A stretch of DNA of 64,000 bases from Megaustenia siamemsis (Eukaryota > Mollusca > Gastropoda > Stylommatophora > Ariophantidae), in assembly GCA_032433765.1 (NCBI GenBank), contig JAVIAB010000008.1, positions 41,128,779-41,192,778 on the forward strand, written 5' to 3'. Positions 14,001 through 26,000 of this stretch are shown piece after piece (position 1 is the first letter of the stretch; each line of letters opens with the position of its first letter). A program made the position numbers and the translations under genes. The notes below the pieces were generated by a model. The model saw only the letters and a list, made by a program, of their open reading frames with translations, had not been told where the DNA came from and searched no databases.

Positions 14001-17000
14001 TAGAAGAAGCATGGAAACAGTTCAAAGAAGGTCTAATAGAGTCAACACAAGAGAAATGCGGTCTGAAAAATATAGGAAAGAGCAGAAAGAAACTTACAAG
14101 ATGGTGGAATGAAGTAGTAAAATCAGCAGTGAAACACAAGAAAGACAAGTATAAAACGTGGCAGAAGACAAAAACAACAGAAGACTACAATCACTATAGA
14201 CAAGCCAGAAATGATAGCAAAAAGATCCTAGAACAAACAAAAGCAGACTCATGGAAAGCATTTGGTGAAGAATTAGCAAAAACATGTAGAGAAGAACCCA
14301 GAGAATTTTTCAAAAGTGTAAAAGCAATGAGAGTAAGAAATAATGATTATAACCCAAACACTATAATAAACGACAAGAAAGGTAGACCAATCAGCAGCAG
14401 GAAAAACATAATAATCAGATGGAGAGAATACTTTAAGGAATTATTAAACCAGGGAAATACAAACGGAAATACAGAGTTTAAACATAGGCACTATGATGAA
14501 CAGGAACCGAATATACTTAAAGCAGAAGTAGAATGGGCATTGAAACAGAATAAAAAGAACAAAGCAGCTGGTATAGATGGAATAACAACAGAAATGCTAC
14601 TAGCTTGTAAGGAAACAGCTATAGATTGGCTTACTATCATATTCAATATGGCTTGGGAAGAAAGAAAAGTCCCAGACGATTGGCAAAAAGCTATCATTGT
14701 CCCATTTTGGAAGATAAGGGAAGTAAAAGGGAGTGTGAAATGTACAGAGGAATATCCCTATTGAGTCAAGTTGGTAAAATGTTTGCTAAAATATTAGAGA
14801 GGAGAGTAAGATAATAGAACCACAATTAAGTAATAATCAATTCGGATTCAGAAAAGGCAAAAGCTGCACTGATGCTATATTTACATTGAGACAACTATGT
14901 GAAAAAACAATAGAATATGACAGAAACCTAAATATAGTGTTTATAGATCAGGAAAAAGCGTTTGACCGTGTGGACAGGAACAAACTTTGGCAAACTTTAG
15001 AAACATACGGGGTAGCAGGATAACTACTAGAAAATATAATAGCACTATATAAAAACAGTCAAAGTGCCGTCAGAACATCGGAAGGTCTGTCAGAATGGTT
15101 TCAGGTTACAACAGGAGTAAGACAAGGATGTGTCCTCTCACCACTCCTCTTCATCATATATATGGACAAAATAAATCAGGAAACAACCAACAACAAGGAC
15201 AAATCAAATAATAACATAGAGGTAGAAAACTCCAACATCAATGAGCTACTCTTCGCAGATGACCAATGCCTAATATATGAGGATGAAAACCTGCTACAAC
15301 AGCATTTAACATCTCTAGATAAAAGCTGCACAAACTACAGTATGAAAATTAACACAGCAAAAACAGAGGCTATAAGAATAAGCAAATTGAGACACCCATT
15401 AAACATCAAGATCAAAGACAAAGAAATAAAACAAGTAGAGGAATTCAAGTATTTAGGCACAATGTTCACAGAAGATGGAAAACTAGACAGAGAAATTGAC
15501 ATGAGAATACAAAAAGCAAATGCTGTCACATACCAGCTTTCACCATTGTTAAGACATCCAAACATTTCTATGCCAGCTAAACAACAAATGATAAATAGCA
15601 TCTTCATACCAACTTTGTGCTATGAAAGTCAAACATGGACCCTTTCTAAATACCATTTAAGAAAGATCAATACATGTGAGATGCGATGCTTGAGAAAAGT
15701 AACAAACAACACAAGAAGAGATAGAATACCAAATGAAACCATAAGAAAAATGGTAGGAACAAAACCCTGCCAAGAATATATAGAACAACAACAACTTAAA
15801 TGGTTCGGCCACCTGGTCAGAATGAATCCTCACCAATCACCATCAAGGGCGTTCTTCTCGAGAATGCATGGGAAAAGACCAAGAGGAAGACCCAGAAGAA
15901 GATGGATAGATGCAGTGACAGAGACATGTAACAACAAAGGAAAATCACTAATTCAGACAATTCGAGCAGCACAAGAACGACAAATGATATAAATCACGAC
16001 ACCTTTTAGGTATCAGTGAAAGAGAAAAGAAGAAGAAGATTGTTCCGTTTTTTTTTTTACACATAAAACTTTAACCAATGATCATTCTAATTTTTCTCAA
16101 CCACTGAGTGGAATGTTTTCATTTTTAAAGAGTGGAAAGAGATGGGACACCCATTGCAATAGTAATTTTTCACAAAAATAGTCCTACCGTCATTTCTGGC
16201 TGTAGTTTAAGAAAATGTATGGTTACCAAAACAACCATATTTTGTAAATTACAAATGAGTAACACATATATGTGTGTACAGCACAGAAGGAACTATCTCT
16301 GTAACATACACTTTTATATGATTATTATTCATTTACAGTTTGTAAAAAAACAAAAACAACTTGTACTTACGTTCCTTCCACATAGGCATGGCACAAGGCT
16401 CGTAACTTGTTAAAACTGTCCCTCACTGTGTGGATATTAGCCAGGTCTAGGTGTACGGTACTGCACTTATAAACAACTGTTCAAAAACACAAAAATTTAC
16501 CAGGTCATGTATTTCATGATTGAAAGCTTTGATTCTATGTGTGTCAACAAACACAGGTTACCAGTATTCTGTACATATCTTATCATCACATTTTGACAGC
16601 AGTGTCTGCATATAACTTTTTAATCTCTCCAACTTAATGTTCTACGTTTCATTAACAAAATCGTTTTTACGATAGGGCCAATCAACCACTAAAAATCTTC
16701 AGTAATAAAGAAAAGATGATAGTCATATGTTAGACATGTGATGAATAGAAATAATAACTAAATAGCAAAGCAAGCCCTCATATAGGAAACAACATGTAAG
16801 AGGAAAAGAGGAAGACCTAGAGAGATACTGAGAAGAACAATGATGAGAGAGGCAAGGGCTGCAGGAATCGGCTCCCTCAATGAGATAGAGCTGCTTGCAC
16901 AGAACAGAGACAAATGGCGAGATTTGATAGAATATCTTTAAAAGAATTGAAAACTGCTAGAATAAAAATTTAGATAAGAGAAGGAGTATCTTGGTCTATG

Positions 17001-20000
17001 CCCTATGGGCCGGCTATGGCTCGAAAGGTCAATAGATAGATAGACTTAATGTTCACCCTTTAAGTGGACATGGATGCGCTGTGTTGCAAGTTTATGGCAT
17101 AGCCACATTATCTGTACCTTTCAGCCCAACTCAGCAGTTTTCAGCATGGGTAAAGGTAAAGCACAAGACATGAATCGCGTCTTAGCACGCAATTTTTCGC
17201 CCATATGTTCTCGACCCCTATCCAGAAGTGTTTTGAGACTTTTTGGATAGTGTCGCTTCAAGCATCAGAACACACAGTGCAAGGAGGCATTCCTCACCTT
17301 CCCAGAGTACTACCCTGGTATCCATTTCTGCCAGCGGCTAGGTCTACCACAGGGGTATTTTTTTTCCATTCACAACTCACACTGCTTCCAGCGGCAATCG
17401 GACATGGGTTGTTTGAACATCGGTAGCCCAGTTTGGTGGTTTTCTCAAGTAGTCTACCAAGACCCCCACATTGGTATATTTGCTTAACATTTTTTGCCAT
17501 TGTCAGTGGCCATCTGAGACCTACTCTTTTTGACATAAACTGCTAAGGTTTTTTTTATTGTATGCAAGTGCACGCTAAAAACCTGCTGTTTTTCAATGTT
17601 TTCCAAGAGGGCTAATCATTGCATCTCACTACCCAGAGACCAAGAGAGGGTAAAGCTAAGAAGAAACCACTTATTAGATCTCTCTCTCTCTCATCTACCA
17701 ATCAGTCCACTCTACCTTCATCTTCAGTGCCTCCTCCTTTAAAACTGTTTCCCCACACACCAGCCAGACTACGACAGTCAACTATGGCCAATTTCTTGGG
17801 TGTACGTCCATCATCTGATTTTGACAAAGAAAAAATATAATAATTATGCAGAAATGCACACTGAATATAACAGAAAATATTATTTATACAAGATTTACAT
17901 ATGATCATCATCATCAAGCACCATGCTTGCTGACATAGGTGATCATGTCTCTCCACAACTTTATATCAACACTGTTATTTATTTCTGTTCTTGACCTTCT
18001 ACGAAGTCATTCTCTTAAGCTGTCTGGTATCTTTTCTCTTTGCTTCCCTCTATCTCTTCATCCCTCAATTTTTCCAGTTGTCACAATATATTCCAGCTGT
18101 TCCTTTCTGTAACAGTAACATAAAAAGATGGACAAGTCAATCTATGACAACTTGCACCATCAAAGCAAGAAACAGAGACGAATGGCGATCTATGGTAGCC
18201 AAACTTCATTGCGGAGATGGCACTCGATGATGATAATGATGTTCCTTTCTCATTACATGGCCAAAAAATGTTGATCGTTTCTGGACCTTATATTGGCTAT
18301 TAGCTCTCTTTTTGCTTTGGCCTCTTTCAGAACGTTTTCATTACTCTTCTTAGCTGTCCATGCTATTCTCAACATTCTTCTATAAAACCACATTTCTACA
18401 GCTTTCAGTGATTTTCTTGTCTGTTGTCCTATTGTCCATGATTCACACCCATTTGTTAAGACTTGGTCTACACAACATTTAAGAATTCTTTCTTGTTCCT
18501 ATTATCGAAAATGGATTGCACAATATCTTCCTCATTGTTTGGAAAACTTCTGGAAAGCTTATCACATATGATAAATACTATATATTATCTATTGTAGATT
18601 ATTTCATTTCTGGAGTCTGTCACAGAATTAGTTTGGGGATAGAAGTGTCATTTAAGTATTTTCTGTCATGGTTTTGCTTTGTTGTCCTTTCATTACATCT
18701 TGCCTGTTACAATATTTTTAAGCCTTCCTTTACATGAACACAAAAGTTAGACTGTGCTTTTCTAATACACCAGACACCATTAGTGGTGAGCATGCAGGTG
18801 GAAAAGGGTGTCCGGTTAGCACAATCGATAGGCGGTTGGCTTACCACGGCAACAGCCGGGGTTCGTACCCTGGCGAGGACACCTGGGTTTTACTAATTCC
18901 CTAAAAATTAGTGGGAGCCGCGATAGCTCAGTGGTTAGTGAACTGGACTACTACGGACAAGGGGTAGGGTTCGATCCCAACCGACGGCTCCGGGTTCACC
19001 CAGCCTTAAATGGGTACCGGATTTTTTCTGGGAAAGTAAAGCAGCACGGGCGTAATACCGACCACATTACCCCAAAAATCATGTGCTGAAGGTCTGTAAA
19101 ATATAGGGTCACTAACACCATATTTCCCTATACGCCACTTGGCGTGACGGGGGGTACTTTACTTTTTTTTTTATGCAGGTGGAAAAAGGTAATGTGCTCT
19201 GTAGGGACCTACACAATTTCAGAAGAATTGCAATGCAGTAGATTCTGAATGGAAGACAAAAGAGGGGCAAACCAAAGACAACATGGTAGAGAAAGTTGAA
19301 ATAGAGATGTTGTGTGTGAGTGGACTTTGAGCAACTTGCAAAAGCAGAACACAAACCAAACAAAATGGAAAGTCTTTGTTACTACTCTAAAAGATATCAC
19401 AAGGTCTGTGGTCACTGACTCATTTGTTGATCCATGATCTAGGAAATAAAGATGAAGAGGACGACACTCACCAAAATAACTGTTTCCATTACTAGCACCG
19501 TGGCCATTGGCCCCACCTGAATCATCACATACAAGAGAGCCTTGGGCTCCATCTTCCTTCTGGGGACTAATTGTAGAGTTGCTGCCCTGTCCATTTTCTT
19601 GACCATGGGTGTTGGGAACCTCAGTCCCTGGCAAAGGATGTCCAGTTCTTCTCTGATCTTCCTGGGTTATGGCTAAAAAATCTCTGTGTAAAGACACAAA
19701 AACACAGATTTATAGAAGAGAACAACAGCGAGTAGAGATACAAAATCAAAGATTTATAGAAGAGAACATCATCATCAAGTACCGGGCCTTCTGGCGTAGG
19801 TGATCATGTCTTTCCACAACTTTCGATCTCGGCAGCTATTTATCATTTCTGTTGTTGACCTTCTGCCAAGCCATTCTCTTAAGCTGTCTGTTATTTTTTC
19901 TCTTTGCTTCCCTCTATCTCTTCGTCCTTCAATTTTTCCAGTTGTTACAATATATTCCAGTTGTTCTCTTCTCATTTCATGGCCAAAAAATGATGATTGT

Positions 20001-23000
20001 TTCTTCCTAATATTGGAAATTAGCTCTCTTTTTGCTTTGACCTCTCTCAGAACATCTTCATAGCTGTCCATGGTACTCTCAACATTCTTCTGTAAAGCCA
20101 CGTATCTACAGACTCCAGTGATTTTCTTGTCTGTTGTCCTATTGTCCATGATTCGCATCCATATGTTAAGACTGGCTCTACATAACATTTAAGAACTCTT
20201 TTTCTTGTTTCTATTGTCAAAAATGGATTGCATAGTATCTTCCTCATTTTTTGGAAAGCTGCTTTTGCCTGAGCCATTCTGCATCTCACCGCTTTTGTAT
20301 ACCTTCCGTCTGAGGTTAACAAAGTTCCCAAATATTTAAATTCATTTACCTGTTTTAATATTGTTCCACTTGTCTTTATTTTGCACTGAGGTGATGTCTT
20401 TTTCTTTGTTGTTACCATTACCTCTGTCTTTTTGCTATTAAGGCTGAGTCCTTTATTTTTGCTTTATTTCACTATGTCCAACATTTCTTGTAACACATTT
20501 TCACTCTTAGCGATTAAGACTGTATCATCAGCATACATTAGATTATTTATATTATGACCTCCAATTGTTATAGAAGAGAACAGCAGCATGTAAAGACACA
20601 AAAACAAAGATTTATTGAAGAAAATGACAGGTAAAGAAACAACAAAAGATTTATAGAAAAAATTGACAGAAGATAAAGACACACACAATTTATAGATAGA
20701 GAATAACAAATCTTTCAGTGAAGATAAACAATTTTGAAAATAGAATAATGAATCTTAGTAATTACATAGACACATTACTTATATAATGTAATAATATATC
20801 TCTATAGCACAAAGTGCAATTATATAATGAATCACAATTAATTCAACAAACCTAGCATTTATAGAATAAAACAAAATAGTGCATCTTTCAGTAATGACAC
20901 AAATGCATTAATTATAAAACAAAATAACAAAGCCCTCAGTAATGACAATACACAGCATTACAGAAAAGAATAACAAATCACAGATAAAGTCACAACTTAG
21001 ACGGTTTGGTCATGTCAAAATGAAGTATGCTGGCCACTTAAGAACACTTTGCAAAAAGAAAAAGAAAAAAACTCAAACAACTGAGAAACACAATAAGATC
21101 AAGCATGAAAAAAAAAAAACAGTTGATGGAAAGCCCTTTCTGGTAAAGCACTATCTACACTTGACTATTTTTGAGGAAAGATAAAACAAGTTGTATAAAA
21201 TATATGCAACCACTGGCATATCATGTCCACTGCTGCTTACCATTGTTTGCTTGCTTGCGTTCGCCCGATGACTAAAGGAGTACGCCTCTTCGTCATCCGC
21301 CCTTAAAAGGACGTTAAGTGGGCGTGTCTGCAATGTATTGTAGTTTGGAGTATAACTGTGACATTTGTGCCTTTTGGCCCAACACATCAGATTTCAGCAC
21401 AACATTTATGAGTACCGGGTTGTCTTCCCTCTTTGATCCCTACTCGCTTGGCCAGACTAGACAGGTTAGTCTGTTTTATTAGAAGCACCACAGAGAGGTG
21501 GAGAAGGGTCTGAATGATTCTGGTTCACCGATCGTGGTGCAAGCCATCAGCTGTGGGTCGCTGACAACTTCCAGCTCTGCTACTGTGTGGCGTGCCTTCG
21601 CCTCCCTGCTTACCATTGATATTTAAGTTGATCTGCTTTTTTCAGAAAGATAAAATACACATGATTCTTCTACTATGCTTTCAATGTGATTAGAAGCTGC
21701 CTTTTAAAATTTAAATACTTTTGTGGTTAAAAATGGAATATTGCACACTGGAAATACTCAGAGAAAAGACAAGTGAGCTACAGAGACCAGGTTAGACAGC
21801 TTGATAACAATTTTGGTTTCATTTTGGAAGTACAGAGTAGCAGAAATTGAAGGTTTGATAAACAAAACCAATAATTCAGAATTAAATTAGCAATGTTAAA
21901 TCATCATCAACTTGTGCCATCTCCACATTGGAACAAAAAAAGTATCGCTTACCTTGTCATGGTATCTACAGTCCACCTCTTTATATAGTCAATCCACATC
22001 AGTCATTGTCTGCATCCACCTTATTTAAGATGCATTTTCCCTTTACCTTCAGTAAGTTATTGTGTCTATGTCCAAAAATTTCATTTATCTTGTTTGAATC
22101 GTGTATAATAATTCCTTCTTCATTGTCAGCTCTTTCAAAACGTCACTATTTATTATCTTGTATGTCCACACAATTTATCACATAATTCCATAAATCTGCA
22201 AAATGAGGGTTTCGATTCCCTTTTGTTCATTTGTAAAAAAAATAACGTCCACGTTTCAGGATTAATGGAGATAAATAATTCTTCTTCTGCGTACACCTCT
22301 CATCATCATCATGTGCCATACCGGTTGGCGTAGGTGATCATGTCCCTCCACAATCTTCTATCTACAGTGCATCGTATCAGTTCTGTTGTTGACTGTTTTC
22401 CATGCCATGACACCAAGCTATCCAGTATTTTCTCTCTTTGTTGTCCGCGATCTCTCTTTCCTTTTATTTTGCCAGTTGTAACCAAGCATTCCAACTTTCC
22501 TCTTCTCATGATGTGCCTGAAAAATGTTGATTGCTTCTCTCTGATGTTTTTTTAGCTCCCTTTTTGTGTTGGCCTCTTTGAGAACTTCCTCATTGGTCTT
22601 TTTAGCTGTCCAGGGAACTTTCAACATTCTTCTGTGGCCTCCAATCGTCTTTTCATTTGTTTGTCTACTGTCCATGATTCGCTTCCATGGGTCAGAAATG
22701 GTTCTATATAAAACCGATGTACACCTCTAGAGGTCAATATTTATAAGTTCAAAGAAAGCATTCATAGGTTCCAGGCTGGTCACGCCACCATACAGCCTGT
22801 CTGGAGGTAAATTAATAATTGGGAAAAAAAGTAATACAGAACAAACGAGAAGTGGGTTTAAAGTTTTTCTTAATTCTTCAAAATAAATAATACTCTATTT
22901 TTTGTGTGAATATTGCAAGGGTACACAATCTTTCCAGAAAAAAATCATCCCTGCTCACACAGAAATAATAAACAATCATAAACAATCTCCTCAATTACAA

Positions 23001-26000
23001 TCTCCCAGAAAACACAATATTTCACACTTATTTGTTGCAATCATTCACAATCTTCCAGAAAACACCATATTTCACACTTACTTGTTGCAAGCATTCACAA
23101 TCTCCTCAATCAAGAAAACATCCGCATGGTTTGTGAAATAGCTGACTCCCAGAAAGCTGGACAATGGCTGACTGCTGCGTATCAGGACCATCCCTGTCTT
23201 TTTATCCCTGCAAATTTACATTTGGATTTTAATCTATCCAACTCATCAGAATTTATGCAAAATTTATACCTACTCACAAGTATACCTACTCTGTTAGAAA
23301 TTGTTTATAAGTCAGTTCTTTTCAATGTTTAGATCTTTTAATATGTCTTCATTTCATTATCCAAGTTGTCCTATAGATTTCTGTAACATTTTGTTTAAAA
23401 TGAACAAATTTTAATTCTTATTTGCAAGACTGTCCATGATTCACACCCATATGTTATTATCAGGAAGATACATGAACTAGGTAGTTTAAATTTTGCTGCC
23501 TTATTGGTATTGTGCCATGTGCTCTTCATGGCATTTAATTATTGTATTGTTATCACTAGTCTTCTTTTGATCACCTTCTGGCAGTCTCCATTGTTAGTAA
23601 TTATAGATCCCTGATATTCATAATTTGTTACAATTTCAAGTTGTTCATTGTCAGTGATTATTTTGGATTGGCTTTTTGCTTTATCAATGGATGTAACAAA
23701 TTTAAACAGAGATTTTGCTCTTCACTGTGTTTGTTAACTCAGTTGTTTCTTCTAATCTCTATGTATTGTCAGAGGAGAACCACATCGTCCACAGATAGCA
23801 GACATAGCTGTGCTGTCATTGGTCAACCAATGGATTGGGCGGACAGGTTGGCATAACTGTGCTGTCATTGGTCAACCAATGGATCGGGTGGACAGGTTGG
23901 CATAACTTTCCTGTCATTGGTCAAACAATGGACCGGGCGGACAGGTTGGCATAACTGTGCTGTCGTTGAAGAAGGTCAACCAATGGATCGTGCGGACAGG
24001 TTGGCATAACTGTGCTGTCATTGAAGAAGGTCAACTAATGGATCGGGCGGACATCATCAATGCCCTCTGAGATGTGGGAAGGATTCAGAACTTTGACAAC
24101 CATGAGTCCACATCATTCCTTTGGATGAAAGAGATGGAAGTTAAGATGGGCACAGCCAGAAATAAGAAACTTAGTGGGCGTGTAAGAAGACTTATCAACC
24201 AACACAGAACTGGAGTTGTCAGTCGCTGGACACTGCAAGACTTGCTGAGGAGGGGATCTGAGCACCTACGGACACGGGCGGACAGGTTGGCATAACTGTG
24301 CTGTCATTGAAGAAGGTCAACTAATGGATCGGGTGGACATCATCAATGCCCTCTGAGATGTGGGAAGGATACAGAACTTTGACAACCATGAGTCCACATC
24401 ATTCCTTTGGATGAAAGAGATGGAAGTTAAGATGGGCACAGCCAGACATAAGAAACTTAGTGGGCATGTAAGAAGACTTATCAACCAACACAGAACTGGA
24501 GTTGTCAGTCGCTGGACACTGCAAGACTTGCTGAGGAGGGGATCTGAGCACCTACGGACATGTTCTGAGTGTAATGATAATGACCCACACCCACAAATAA
24601 CTCAATAGCAAGCATAGACTCTAAAACAAATACTCCCTAACAGAGATGGAAAAGACTGCCTAGAAAAGGGACATTATGGTGAGGTATTGGCGAGCCCTAT
24701 GTGACACCGGACAACAATGGAAGGTTTTAAGATTACTGGCATCAGAAAATGGGTAACCTAATGTATTCATCCAATCATCTTTCACTGAGGTGAATGCTGA
24801 TCAGCTATCTCAGCTTATTGGTAAAGAATTTTTCTTTTAATTGAAGGTGAAATAGAAAGGTAGTGGCTAGCACACTGGCTTGGCAATAAAATGAACAATG
24901 GTTCAATCCAACACTGATATTTTCAAGGTGATCCAGCTAAAAAAATAATTGGATGTAACTTGAGTTAAAGTAAAGTTATATTAACACCAAGGAGAGCACT
25001 AGCGTTCTCTAACTACAAAATGCTATTGCCTAGTAATAAATTTAAGTTTAATACTTTATCTCCTATAATATTATATATTATGGGATATCTTTTACCTTCT
25101 TGTGACTTCTATACATGTCCTCTTTATTCAACCCATTATTCATCATGTCTAAACTACTCTTGAACTATTCTTCACTTACTGTAGAAATAAGGTCCAACTT
25201 GTAAAGCTTTGAGCTGACTGTCTTACTGAATGTGTTCCACCGCATCTTCTCATATTTGAAGTGTAAAGGTAAAAAGATAAATGTAAACCAGCATCAATGC
25301 AGTGGTAAATATATATATTAAGCTCGGCTGCCCAGCAACTTCTGACTAGTGTTGCCTTCAGCATAAAACTGTAGCAATAGCGACATTACTCAACCCTCAG
25401 AGCATGAACTCTGGTCCTCCTATTAACTGGTGACTGGGTGGGCCATAGCAGTTTATGCAAACCTTGGCTGATGCTTATGGCATTTATGTCCAGATTGCCT
25501 GGACAGCATAAAGTGTTTTTCTCAACTCTATCAAAGCTCCCAGAATGATAGTAAAAGGTAATTTTTTTTAATGTATGAAAGTACACTTCTTCGTGTGCAC
25601 ATTACAGCAAGTAAACATACAACTTACCTCCAGACAACAGATGGAACATTGCAGCAAGTAAACATACAACTTACCTCCAGACAACAGATGGAACATTACA
25701 GCAAGTAAACATACAACTTACCTCCAGACAACAGATGGAACATTACAGCAAGTAAACATACAACTTACCTCCAGACAACAGATGGAACATTGCAGCAAGT
25801 AAACATACAACTTACCTTCAAACAACAGATGGAACATTACAGCAAGTAAACATACAACTTACCTCCAGACAACAGATGGAACATTACAGCAAGTAAACAT
25901 ACAACTTACCTCCAGACAACAGATGGAACATTACAGCAAGTAAACATACAACTTACCTCCAGACAACAGATGGAACATTACAGCAAGCAAACATACAACT

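Noticed and set aside
17294..17536. 80-codon minus-strand open frame near exon 8
   Set aside because: Not needed for the phosphatase reading frame, not recognised, and its upstream part has stops. Left as unassigned.
18809..18880. Possible functional tRNA gene
   Set aside because: The ends pair and both promoter boxes are recognisable, but the anticodon arm does not fold with a seven-base loop and the unit lies inside a SINE target duplication. It is a SINE head.
18909..18985. GGAGCCG...CGGCTCC tRNA-like unit as a real tRNA
   Set aside because: The same unit recurs about ten times followed by the same body and tail; the anticodon stem is not maintained. SINE.
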